The notes under the pieces: generated by a model
Database searches by the model: none
What the model was told of the DNA's origin: nothing
Seen by the model: the letters and a program-made list of their open reading frames with translations, nothing else
Program-made: the position numbers and the translations under genes
From: Beta vulgaris subsp. vulgaris
Taxonomy: Eukaryota; Streptophyta; Magnoliopsida; Caryophyllales; Amaranthaceae
Reading direction: 5' to 3'
Assembly: GCF_026745355.1 (NCBI RefSeq)
Contig: NC_079204.1
Location: forward strand, 54,752,633-54,816,632
DNA: 64,000 nucleotides
Part shown: positions 35,971-45,957 of the stretch, in pieces
Position numbering within the stretch: the first letter of the stretch is position 1
How the letters are laid out: each line of letters starts with the position of its first letter

Positions 35971-36133
35971 ATGTGGCCATCAGTGTGGGTGAGATTTTCA
36001 AACGAAGTAATTAAATTCAAGGATATAGAATCCATATTCATATTGATTTGTTTCATACCTATTAACTAACTAAATAAGTTAAATGTTTTTACCTTTGGTT
36101 TTACTGAGTACATAAATATATATGTATTATTAG

Positions 36134-38094
36134 GTTTTGAAGCAGCTGGTTTCATGCCGACCAAAGGCCGCCAATTCGGATGAAGGAATGCAAGCTTATT
36201 CCAATGGTTTAAGTAGCCAAACTGACACATCTAAAGATACTTGGATCGAGAAGCCAAAGATCGACTGTCTCACTGCTGAATGCTTACAGCTATATGAGAA
36301 AGCGCGTGCTATCTCAGATGATAAACCTATAGAGGTGAAGTTGGATTCCAAACAATTCAACTACAAAAAGGATGCATCGATATGGGTGTCTAAAGTTGAT
36401 ATCAAAGAGTTCCTTTGCGAAGAGAAGTTGAATGTTTCCTTGATTCAAGTCTTCATGAGGTAAAACATTTGTAATTATGAAATATATAAAATTGCATTGC
36501 AATATACAATAATATATTTATGTTGCGAACTTGGTTGTGCAATGAAGATTACTCCAAAATGATCATTGTGGACGCAATTACATACCACAACAATTTGGGT
36601 GGTTATGTCCAAGTACGATCAGAGCTGACATACGTTTGACTAACGGAGTTGAGGTGGAGGAGTCTATTCATCAAAGTGTCGACAAATCTATTTCTACAAA
36701 AAAGAATTTCATACTTGCCCCTTGTATTGAAGGGTATAGTTCTTAATCTTGTATCTATTTTTACCATTTAATCATTATATGATAGAAGTACTCACACGAT
36801 TGTTTCCTAACTTTTTTCGGATTTTAGTGGCCATTGGTCGCTCCTTGTGATTTGTCCTAAAAACAACACAGTATATCAGTTTGATTCTTTAGCTCAAAAT
36901 CCACCACGACCCTTACAACTCAAATCATACATAAATAGGTATATTTATTATTTAAAATACTTATTAGCATAACACATTTTGCAAATTTTATCATACAGCC
37001 ACGTACTTCTAACATGAAAATAATTGAACTGTAGTTCGTTGAAGAAAGTAATGGGAACGAGTCCTCAGTGGAAAGCAATGAAGGTAATACATATTAGTTA
37101 AGCTAGTTGTTTTTAGCAAAAAAAAACAAATATTTTTTACTCTTACATGATTTTTTATGTAATTCTATAATTAGTGTGCGCGACAACCACCGGGAACCGA
37201 TTTGTGTGGCTACTACGTGTTGAGGTTCATGTTCGATATAACCTCAATTCGCAAAGAAGACGGGGATCTTGAGAAGGTATAAACATATCTAATAAGTAGT
37301 TATAGATTCTTCATTAATTTCCCACTTTAGTCACTCGTTTCGAACTCCTTTCATGCAATTCAGGGTCATTTTGAGCCGATTTTAGCCATTTGAGCTCAAT
37401 TTCCTTAATTTTTCACATTTAGCCACATGTTAGGTCATGTATAGCTTTTATAAATAAATATAAGACTATTAGAGTCAATTACAATCGAATCACATGCTTT
37501 GAAATCCATTTTGGTTAGATGAATGTCGTTTAGGGTCGATTTGGCCTCTTAAGCTCAATTTCCTTAACTTCCCGCATTTAGCAACATGTTAGGTCATATA
37601 TAGCATTTATAAGTATATATATAACCATTAGAGTCAATTAAAGTCGACTCACATACTTTGAAACCCATTTTGTATAAATGAAGGTCACTTTGGACCGATT
37701 TTGACCTTTTTAACTCAATTTTCTTAATCTCCCGCATTTTTATTCTCGTGTTAGGTCATATATAGTTATAATAAGTATATATATATAAATATTAACATAA
37801 ACTAAATTCCACGCACATGCGTTGAAACCGATTATGGGTTATTGAATGTTATTTTGGACCGATTTTGGCTTTTTAAACTCAATTTCCTTAATTTCTCCAT
37901 TATAATTTTTGCTCAATTTCTTTAGAGTTAACTGAAGTCATACTCAAACTTAAAATGATCTTTTATGTGTTTTCTTATGTTTGTTTTATAAGCTATTCCT
38001 TGAATCAAGGGAGGGTTCTTTCACCACTACCGAGATCAGCGAGGTTCGAGATTTGTTAGCACACTACCTTACCAACGATTGTATGCAAATGTGA
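36134..38094 (+). CDS. Ulp1/C48-type cysteine peptidase module, six exons
   Basis: The inferred exons are 36134-36459, 36548-36733, 36828-36938, 37035-37083, 37175-37276 and 37993-38094. Every intron is GT-AG, and the joined length is 876 bases, an exact 292 codons with stop. The product carries the Ulp1 (SUMO-protease-like) fold signature: HWSLLVICP with catalytic His, YQFDSL with Asp, and ARQPPGTDLCGYYVLRFM with Gln and Cys. It ends in EISEVRDLLAHYL, as in the transposon-associated Ulp1-like proteins of plants. All catalytic positions are present. No ATG lies at the front and the first exon starts after an acceptor, so upstream coding exons must exist. The nearest candidates are 34200-34346 and the NLR gene. 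It could instead be a captured transposon gene. Confidence 0.75.
37355..37920. repeat. Diverged ~160-bp tandem repeat in last intron of the Ulp1 module
   Basis: Three to four copies of a segment with CTCAATTTCCTTAA, ACATGTTAGGTCAT and AGAGTCAATTA occur with a spacing of about 160 bases (marker at about 37422, 37583 and 37745; a shortened last copy near 37880). Confidence 0.65.
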
Positions 38095-38205
38095 TGCAGT
38101 GGGTTTGCGTTTACAAGTTATATAGGTACAATGATGATTATTTTGGATCTTAGTTCTTATTACAACTTCATTTGTAGTACATTCTCAATAAATATATATA
38201 TATAT

Positions 38206-38440
38206 ATATGAGAATGCTCCTTACATGAGAAATGAGAATGAATTTCAACCACACGATTGGTTTAGAGTTACAACACTTATTCATTAGAGTTATATTGCTC
38301 TAAAAAAAATTGATTTTTTTTTTCAAATATTTTGTTTTTGGAGTTACATCACTTTTTCATTAGAGTTACATCAATTATTCATAAGAGTTATAGCGCATAA
38401 AATTCATTATCATTTCTCATGTAAGTATGCTTTCTCATAT
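38206..38440. mobile_element. MITE with ~40-bp terminal inverted repeats
   Basis: The left arm ATATGAGAATGCTCCTTACA continues to ATGAATTT; the right arm is its inverted copy with few mismatches. About 235 bp, lying in TA-rich microsatellite DNA, without coding capacity. It directly follows the end of the Ulp1 module. Confidence 0.75.
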
Positions 38441-38448
38441 GAACTCAC

Positions 38449-38452
<4 letters not shown>

Positions 38453-38492
<40 letters not shown>

Positions 38493-38540
38493 ATTATATA
38501 TATATATATATATTATATAATATATTATATATATTATCAT
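38453..38540. repeat. (TA)n microsatellite
   Basis: Long alternating TA tract with short interruptions, right of the MITE. Confidence 0.85.
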
Positions 38541-39402
38541 GTTGAATTAACCAAGCTTGTTTGGTGGAGGTGGTGGGGAACTTTTTTGTGCTTGGGAGTA
38601 GGGATTCCCTTTTATTTTCCCCTACTCTCAAGCATTAATCTGTGTAGTTAAGCTGGTTGACCCGCGAAAGGTGCTAGTCTAGAAGGGTTTTTCTTCTTTT
38701 TTTTTTGGGTTCCCTGTGTTTGAAATTTCTGATGTGTAGTTTAGCATAATTGTGAAAATAATATTGGCTTTTTTTTCTTTTTTCTAATTTTCCTTTGTTA
38801 ACGGAAAACTTAGCTTTGATTTTACTTTCTAATCAGAGGCGCTCTAAACTTGTCAAGAAGCACAATTCAGCCGATGGGTTTCCTGAGATTGACGGAGATG
38901 GAAGCAAAAGAAATTCAATTTGATGAGGATTTGAAGACACATTGGATGAAGCAATCACCTTGGTATTGGATGTGATGGGATTCAATTTTTTTTCCAATTA
39001 AGCAAGAGTTTCTTACTTGTATAACTTGGCTTCATGAGAGGGCTTAGTTTGTCTTGCTTAATATACTATCTTTTATTGCTTTCTTAGCTGAATAAGGCCA
39101 TGGTTTTACCATACTCATAAAGTGTGGGTTTTACATGGTCCAATTTGTAATTGGGGATTGAGTTTGAGTCCAACAATCTCTAATCCTTGTCTACTTTCTT
39201 GTGGTTGAATTTCATAAGATGTGAAGTCCATTTGCTATTGTTTCAAGACTGCTTTTTTCGAAGTGGTATGTTTTGTGGTAAACTGGAGTGACTGAAAGTT
39301 TTTGCTCATAACGATTTGAATACTTTATCTTTTTGAGTGACTTTACAATGTTGGCTTCCTAACATATGGAATTTTTGTTTGATAATTTTTGGTAGCATAA
39401 CA
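38541..39402. other. Intergenic sequence with a possible isolated exon
   Basis: A pyrimidine tract and CAG at about 38835 precede a short open stretch reading RRSKLVKKHNSADGFPEIDG to about 38920. It could be a 3' exon of a neighbouring gene but no partner is identified. Otherwise no gene seen. Confidence 0.25.
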
Positions 39403-39648
39403 CTATTTCCGTTTCTTTTAATTGTTACACTTTGACATTTTACATTATTCACAAATTTCACATTGACCATCTTTTGTGATTTATACGTGAATAAAAATAT
39501 AGTAACGTGGAATCTTGTCAGATTCGTCTTAATATGTATTTTCTATAATTTTTGTAATTAAAAAACTAGAGATATTACTCCTCAAATTTTTACATCGACA
39601 TGCGTGAAAAGTATAAGTGTAACAATTAAAAGAAAATGGAGCGAGTAT
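39403..39648. mobile_element. Mariner/Stowaway-like MITE
   Basis: TTCCGTTTCTTTTAATTGTT at the left and its inverted copy (AACAATTAAAAGAAAATGGA) at the right, flanked by TA, in the manner of plant Stowaway-type repeats. About 245 bp. Confidence 0.5.
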
Positions 39649-40626
39649 ATGTGAGGAATCAGATATAGTTCAAAATTTTGGTGTAAACTTATTTTTAGTC
39701 TTTTTGTGATTTTTGTTGTGAAATTATATTGTTTGCAATGGAGGATAATTTTGAACTTGCCAATGTTGTGATTTAAAGATATTATTCCTCAAAGTTTTGC
39801 ATCGACACTCCAGTCATTTTGTTCCTCGAACCTTGCTTCACCCTTTCCACATGACCCAACAATCTCCCGCCTGGAGATCGGTTAAGCAGGAGAACATCCT
39901 ACCGTCAATACCCGAAACCATCACCTCTCCATACATTATTGGTCATAGCTAATCTCACTTCCTTTTCACCAAAGAAAAAAAACGAAGTCTCAATCAACCC
40001 CGATCCAACATCTTTCCATATCCATCAAGACCATGCTCCCACCAAGATGCAAACTCGAGCATCACCACTATGCTCCCACCTAGACTAAACATCCCCATAA
40101 TAAAACACATCCCATAATAAATTGTTTTCCTTCCTTTTTCTTATCTCTCTTGTACACTCCTCTCAATACCTCCTTACTTTTCATTTCATTTTCTTTTCAT
40201 GTCATCATTTTTCTTACATCGAACCAAACAACTAAAACTAATTTTGAAATTGTGTTTTCTATTATAAATTTTTTTTACATTGAAAATGTTTTACACCTAA
40301 CTAAATGGAGCTAATCATTAAATTAAATAAATCACCTTTCAATCGAATTTGAAAAGTTTGTGAAAATGTATACTAATTGAAGGTTGAAATGGATTACAAC
40401 TGGAGTGTGGGAACTAGAAAGCAGTGGCTAAGTAAAGCTGATTTTCCCAGTTAAAGACAAAAAAACGAAACTTCACGTACTTTATTAGCACTTAGCAAAC
40501 AATAATATCCTATGCATTGCCAGTTTGCCACTTTATTAGTTTAAGCAGAAGAGAGGCAAACAGTATTTACTTCATAAAACATACTCCTAGCCTCCTACAT
40601 CTTTCCTCTAAATTTGTCCAGCTACC
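39649..40626. other. Intergenic sequence upstream of the truncated NLR
   Basis: No gene or element recognised. The last part presumably carries the promoter for 40627, if it is expressed. Confidence 0.4.
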
Positions 40627-42640
40627 ATGAATCAATCCAAGATCACTTTCTCCGGCGAGAAAGCATCAACGCCGATTAGGACAAAGAACTCTTCGCTCAG
40701 TTCGAATGCCAAAGATAATGATACACAGCTCAAATATTTTACTGGGTACAAGGCAGAATATTCAGAGCACATAAACAATTTATACAAGTTCTGGGGTGTT
40801 AGAGAAATAGAGGCTTATGAGGATATGCTCAAGTGTATGAAGTCGCTTACGCGAGCAGAGGATTATGCAATTGTCTCATAGGAATGCTGGGACTGCTTGG
40901 TGTATTGTAGTCTTTTCCCTAAGGATTACGAAGTTGATGGTGATACGTTGATTCAGTTATGGATGGCAGAGGATCTCATCATGGAAGAGAATCCAGAAGA
41001 AATTGCTGCTGCCTATCTTAGAGCACTTTCTAAGTATGGAGAAGTCGTTTCGTTGTTGAAACAAGACTATGGTACTGGGAAGATGTGGTACAAGATGGTT
41101 GGATTTGAAATTCCGGAACAAGTCCTTGAAAGGTCTAAAATCAATCCTGTAAGGGTGATCTCTGATACTCCTAGTAGTGTTTTGATTGATCCTATAGCAG
41201 AAACAAAACACTTACATGTTACTTTGCAGTGTTTACTCACAAAAGATCTTCAGGCTCTTGGAAAATTTACGAAAATGAGGACTCTTTTGTTGTTGCAGGA
41301 TCATAGGGCTAATGTTGATTGCATTCCTTGTGTTTTTTCATGTCATTGCACAATCTTCGTGTTCTTGATTTGAGCAGAACTAAAATATCAGAGCTGCCAA
41401 GTTCTATAGGTAACGCGACATCTCTGCGTTTCCTTGACCTCTCTGAAACACTCGTTACAAGGTTGCCTGAAACCATAGAGTGCCTTCAAAATTTGCAAAC
41501 TTTGAAGCTCCAAAATTGTCCTCGTCTACTAGCATTACCAAAAGCCACCCGGAAGCTAACAAGCCTTCGACATCTTGATCTTGGTACCCTTCGTCGTATA
41601 CATTCCATGCCTGCTGGGATCGGAGCACTAACATACCTCCGCACTTTGTCAGAGTTTATTGTTGGTAGAGAAATTGGCTGCTGCATTAGGGAACTCAGAA
41701 ACATGAATGACCTTGGAGGAAAGCTTTGCCTTTCCAAGCTTGAAAATGTTGCTGGCCTAGACGATGCTGAGGAGGCGAACCTCATATCTAAGCAACGACT
41801 CAAGAAGTTGGAGTTTAGATGGACTGATGATGAGTACCAAGAACATATCGGAGTAAATCATGAGGTGATCAGCTATCTACAACCGCACACAAGCCTCCAA
41901 GACCTACGGATAGTTTGTTATGGTGGATCAACATTTCCAAGTTGGATTAGCCACCTATCTTTTGTGAACCTCACAAATATAACCATTTTTAAATGTGCAA
42001 ACTGTCAAATACTGCCATCTCTAGGCCAGCTACCTTCACTTGAATCACTCAGTTTAATCGAATTGATTGGAATTAGATTCATTGATATTCACTTCCGGAG
42101 AAACAAGTTCAATCCTTCTGCTGTTTACGAGGAGGATCAATTTGTTGCATTCCCAGCACTGCAGAAATTAGAGATGAAATCAATGATTAACTTAGAAATA
42201 TGGAGCAACATCGGAAGGTTCGACTTACCATGTCTACAAAAGCTTTCAATCAAGAATTGCACAAAATTAGCTGCTCTTTGTGAGCTCACAAACATGATTT
42301 CTCTTGAATATTTGGAATTAAATCAATGCACCAAACTTCCATCGTTGCCAAATCAGCTAGAATTAATGCCTACTTCACTTAAAACATTAGTGATTGAAGA
42401 TTGTCCTTGTTTAGCTTAAGTTGTTCCATGGAGGCTCAAGATTGGGTTGAAAGTCAGCATAGTCCTAATTTGTTCATATACCAACGCGAAGAAGGGGCCG
42501 AAGCAGGGGCCGAAGAGCAGGGAAGGAGGAAAGCAGACCTTGTGCTTGCAAACTCAAAGTCAGATTCTCAAATTGCCTGTTCTGATTCTGAAGCACAAGG
42601 TTTCCTTTCCTCGGAGAGACAGTATGTAGCCTATAGGTAA
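40627..42640 (+). pseudogene. Truncated NBS-LRR gene lacking CC and P-loop
   Basis: From ATG 40627 about 80 codons resemble no NLR domain. After an in-frame TAG at 40879 the sequence enters the end of an [24 protein letters not shown] and WMAEDLI (RNBS-D/ARC2). The MHD position reads YKMVGF, without His and Asp. A T6 run near 41335 shifts the frame into leucine-rich repeats ([17 protein letters not shown] and onwards) that stay open to 42419. Another one-base shift there continues a C-terminal tail to 42640. P-loop, kinase-2 and GLPL are all missing. It is a paralogue of the genes at 26083 and 48881 (shared LENVxxxxxAEEA-like LRR block), probably a decayed or truncated copy. Confidence 0.8.
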
Positions 42641-42805
42641 AACTTCAACTATGGACAGTTTCTGTTTCTAAGTTCCTGCTCATTTTGAGCTCAAGCTCAA
42701 CTGTTCATTATGTAATACTACATGTAGCATTAAACAATATCTTGAGACTCAACCCCTCAACGCCTTCACTTCTTTGCTCAATTTTTCATCCTTAGCAGTA
42801 TTCTG

Positions 42806-42903
42806 TATATGTAATCCTATGGTCTTATCTCTTATGCCCCTCGTGCGGAAGGTCTCCTAACCTTTTGTATATGTAATCCTATGGTCTTATCTCTTATGCC
42901 CCT
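42806..42903. repeat. Short direct repeat
   Basis: About 38 bases beginning GTATATGTAATCCTATGGTC occur twice, 60 bases apart, in the 3' flank of the truncated NLR. Confidence 0.8.
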
Positions 42904-43340
42904 CAAGTTTTTTTTTCCAAAAGACATCCTCTGTATTCAAAAAATCATCTAATTTTGACTTTTTAGTAGTCTCCCAAGGCAAATTTTTCTAAATGATTAT
43001 TACATGACTAAATAAGAAGAAGAACACTTCATCAATATCACAGGAAAGTATTAAGTACTGTTGTGTATCGTTTTATCTTTCTCACTTGAAATCTTGACAC
43101 TATTCACAATTAGAGAAGATCATCTAAATTCTTCTCAATATATAAATATAAAGATAGTCATGTGAGGTCTTGTTTGATTCGTTTAAATTACCGTACCGGT
43201 ATAATTTTTACTAATATTGCAGGTCGAAGATACTGAGAGAGTATCGAACGGTAACCTTTGAACATTACAAAACCATATACTCCATTTAGCATTCACAAGC
43301 CAAATAAATTTTAGTCTTAAAACTACATCTTGAGCTTGGA

Positions 43341-43499
43341 TTGGCATCTCATAGTGAGATGCTAAAATGACATCTCACAAAAATTTTGGTACCTTACACA
43401 TTTTGGTACCAAATGACTCTAATTTGACACCACTTTGACTTAACTTTGGTAGCAAATTTTTGTGAGATGCCATTTCGACATCTCACTATGAGTTACCAA
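43341..43499. mobile_element. Small MITE
   Basis: Terminal inverted repeats of about 40 bp: TTGGCATCTCATAGTGAGAT at the left, inverted copy ending ACTATGAGTTACCAA at the right. About 159 bp. No clear target duplication. Confidence 0.6.
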
Positions 43500-43919
43500 C
43501 ACTTTTTCCTACATTTTAGGGTCCAAACAGTCTAAACAGGTCCGAATCCACTTTGAAATCTGCTAAATCTTATATCCGTAAAACTATATATATCCGATCT
43601 CTAACATCCAAAAATTTCAGATCTGCTGCTACTGGAAATCCGACATACAGCATAATTTTTTTGAATGTTTGTTTGTGAACTCTCAATTAGCTACAGCTAC
43701 TGTCATTAGCAATATATTGTACCGACTAATGTGACCGACTTTTTGTTTTATTTTCTTTTGCAGTAAAATTGTTAAAATAAGACCCCATAATACATTGATA
43801 CAGTGCTCTATTCTGAATACTGGATCAAGTATCTAATATCTGAAAAATCAAATCCACATCAATATCCTATAATAATCATTAATCTATGTATAAATTTTAG
43901 ATTAGATATTCAAGAATCA

Positions 43920-45083
43920 GAGTTAAGCATAAATACGAGCCCTAAGTTTTAGTATTTTTCACTAATTGGGGACTCTAAGTTTTTTTTTCACCCTTAGAGT
44001 ACTATGACCACTCTTACCCTATATTTTAATTGGTTGGGGTTAAAAACTTAGTACCTTGAGTTAAAAACTTAGTACCTTGAGTTAAAAACTTAATACCTAG
44101 GATTATCATTCCTTTGGTTGTTATTTGCGTCTTGAACCAAATTTGTGGAATGCCAAAATTACATTTGGTAGTACTACCATTCTTTCATTCACAGTCAACG
44201 TGCATTCACATAGAGGTTGACAAATCCTTAATCTATTGAACCAAAAAAAAAAGCCCAATTACATTAACATTAGTCCTTGCTAATTATAAAAAAAAAAAAG
44301 GCCAATTACATTTACACCTCTGTAACCTCTAATCGGTACCTTCTGTGTAATGCACTATGCATCATCATCATCATTCTGTGTAAGGCTAATTCAATAATGC
44401 CTTATGATGAGAACTAACTCATGTAAATTAAGATTTGAATATCTAGACTAAAGATGAATTCAAACACCCTTAGGCCTTAACCTCCCTTTCCTCTGTTATG
44501 CTCATAGATAGTTGGCATTTTTCTTCAATATAAAACATAATTTATACTGAAAACCTTAATTAATTAAAAATGAACAATTTCATCATCAACTGAATTGCTA
44601 CAGTTCAATGATATTTTCATGAATAAAACTTAAAATTTATAGGAAAAAACGATTAATAAACCCTAACCCAACATATATATTGAAAAAGTTGAGTAATTGA
44701 AACAAAAAAAAAACTTTGGAGCAACTTACCTAAATTGGAGCAGCAAGAGTGCGAAATTGGAAGCAAAAACTGAGTTTGGATCAACAATAGTCTGACCTTA
44801 GCTTTGGGAAGCTTCTTGAACAGAGGAGATAAAAGAAAGTGAAACTTGTATTTGCAGTTTGATCAATTCAAGACGCAAATAACAACCAAATGAATGATAA
44901 CCCTAGGTATTAAGTTTTTAACTCAAGGTACTAAATTTTTAACTCAAGGTACTAAGTTTTTAACCACAACTAATTAAAATATAGCGTGAGAGTGGTCATA
45001 GTACTCTAAGGGTGAAAAAAAAACTTAGAGTCCCCAATTAGTGAAAAGTACTAAAACTTAGGGCTCGTATTTATGCTTAACTC
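43920..45083. mobile_element. Mutator-type MITE with long inverted repeats
   Basis: Inverted arms of about 235 bp (43920-44155 and 44868-45083) begin GAGTTAAGCATAAATACGAG. Perfect 9-bp target duplications CAAGAATCA lie at 43911-43919 and 45084-45092, the Mutator-type signature. The arms contain a small internal repeat TTAAAAACTTAGTACCTTGA, and the interior has no transposase. It sits between the convergent NLR genes. Confidence 0.88.
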
Positions 45084-45279
45084 CAAGAATCAAGATAATC
45101 TATGTATAAAGAGAGACTACAAGTACAAGTCTACAAGAACAATAACACAATAATTCTTGCAAAAACAAGAGCTTATGGGTGCCAAAAAGTTAGTTTCTTT
45201 TTACTTATCATTTTAGGTAACGGCAACTTGATTTTAGCTTTGTTGAACAAAAGTAATAAATATAACATAGTTAAGTAAA

Positions 45280-45633
45280 GGAAAATTTGTTAAAAAAAAC
45301 CTTTTGAAAGTTCACTTGTGCGAGAAAATTTTTTTAAAGCATTCTTTGCGAAAAAACCACAAACTTAATTTCTCTTGCAAGATGAAATATATTCCCATTT
45401 TCCGGTGTAGTTTTTGAGATGCATAGGGGCGGTGTTGCAGTTAATGGAAATAGATGGTTAAAGAAAGATAGAAGGGTCAACGCCGAAATTGAGAAAAAAT
45501 ACATCATAAAATGGGAATAAGTTTCTTCTTGCAAGAAAATTTAAGTTTGTGGTTTCTTTTTACAAAGAATGTTTTATAAGTTTTTTTTTTTTTGCAAATG
45601 AATCTTTAAAAGGTTTTTTTTGACAAATTTTCC
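45280..45633. mobile_element. Second Mutator-type MITE
   Basis: Terminal inverted repeats start GGAAAATTTGT and extend, with mismatches, about 135 bp. Perfect 9-bp target duplications TTAAGTAAA at 45271-45279 and 45634-45642. Length 354 bp. Confidence 0.85.
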
Positions 45634-45957
45634 TTAAGTAAAAGGACATTAATCCAAAATTACTTTCTTTGTAAATTAACTTTCATTGTTAGAAAATGGC
45701 TATACCATATATATCAGTTTTAATTTGTTGAAAGATTGTAAAAAGAAATAGTGAAATCTATGCACCAGAAAAACTCTATTATTAATATTTACTAACAACT
45801 CAGCAGAACATAAAAGTAATCTCATAACCTGGGCATTCTAGTCCATAAAAAAATCCTATTACAAACCAATCACAATCTAACTCTTTCCAAAATAATAAAA
45901 TCAATTTTCCAAATGAAATCCGAAAAAGGATTATCAGTACAAAAGTGACTAAGTTTA

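Noticed and set aside
43888..45112. Repeated AATCTATGTATAA on both sides of the Mutator-type MITE as a longer duplication
   Set aside because: It is not adjacent to the element ends, while the 9-bp CAAGAATCA is; probably chance or local repeat.
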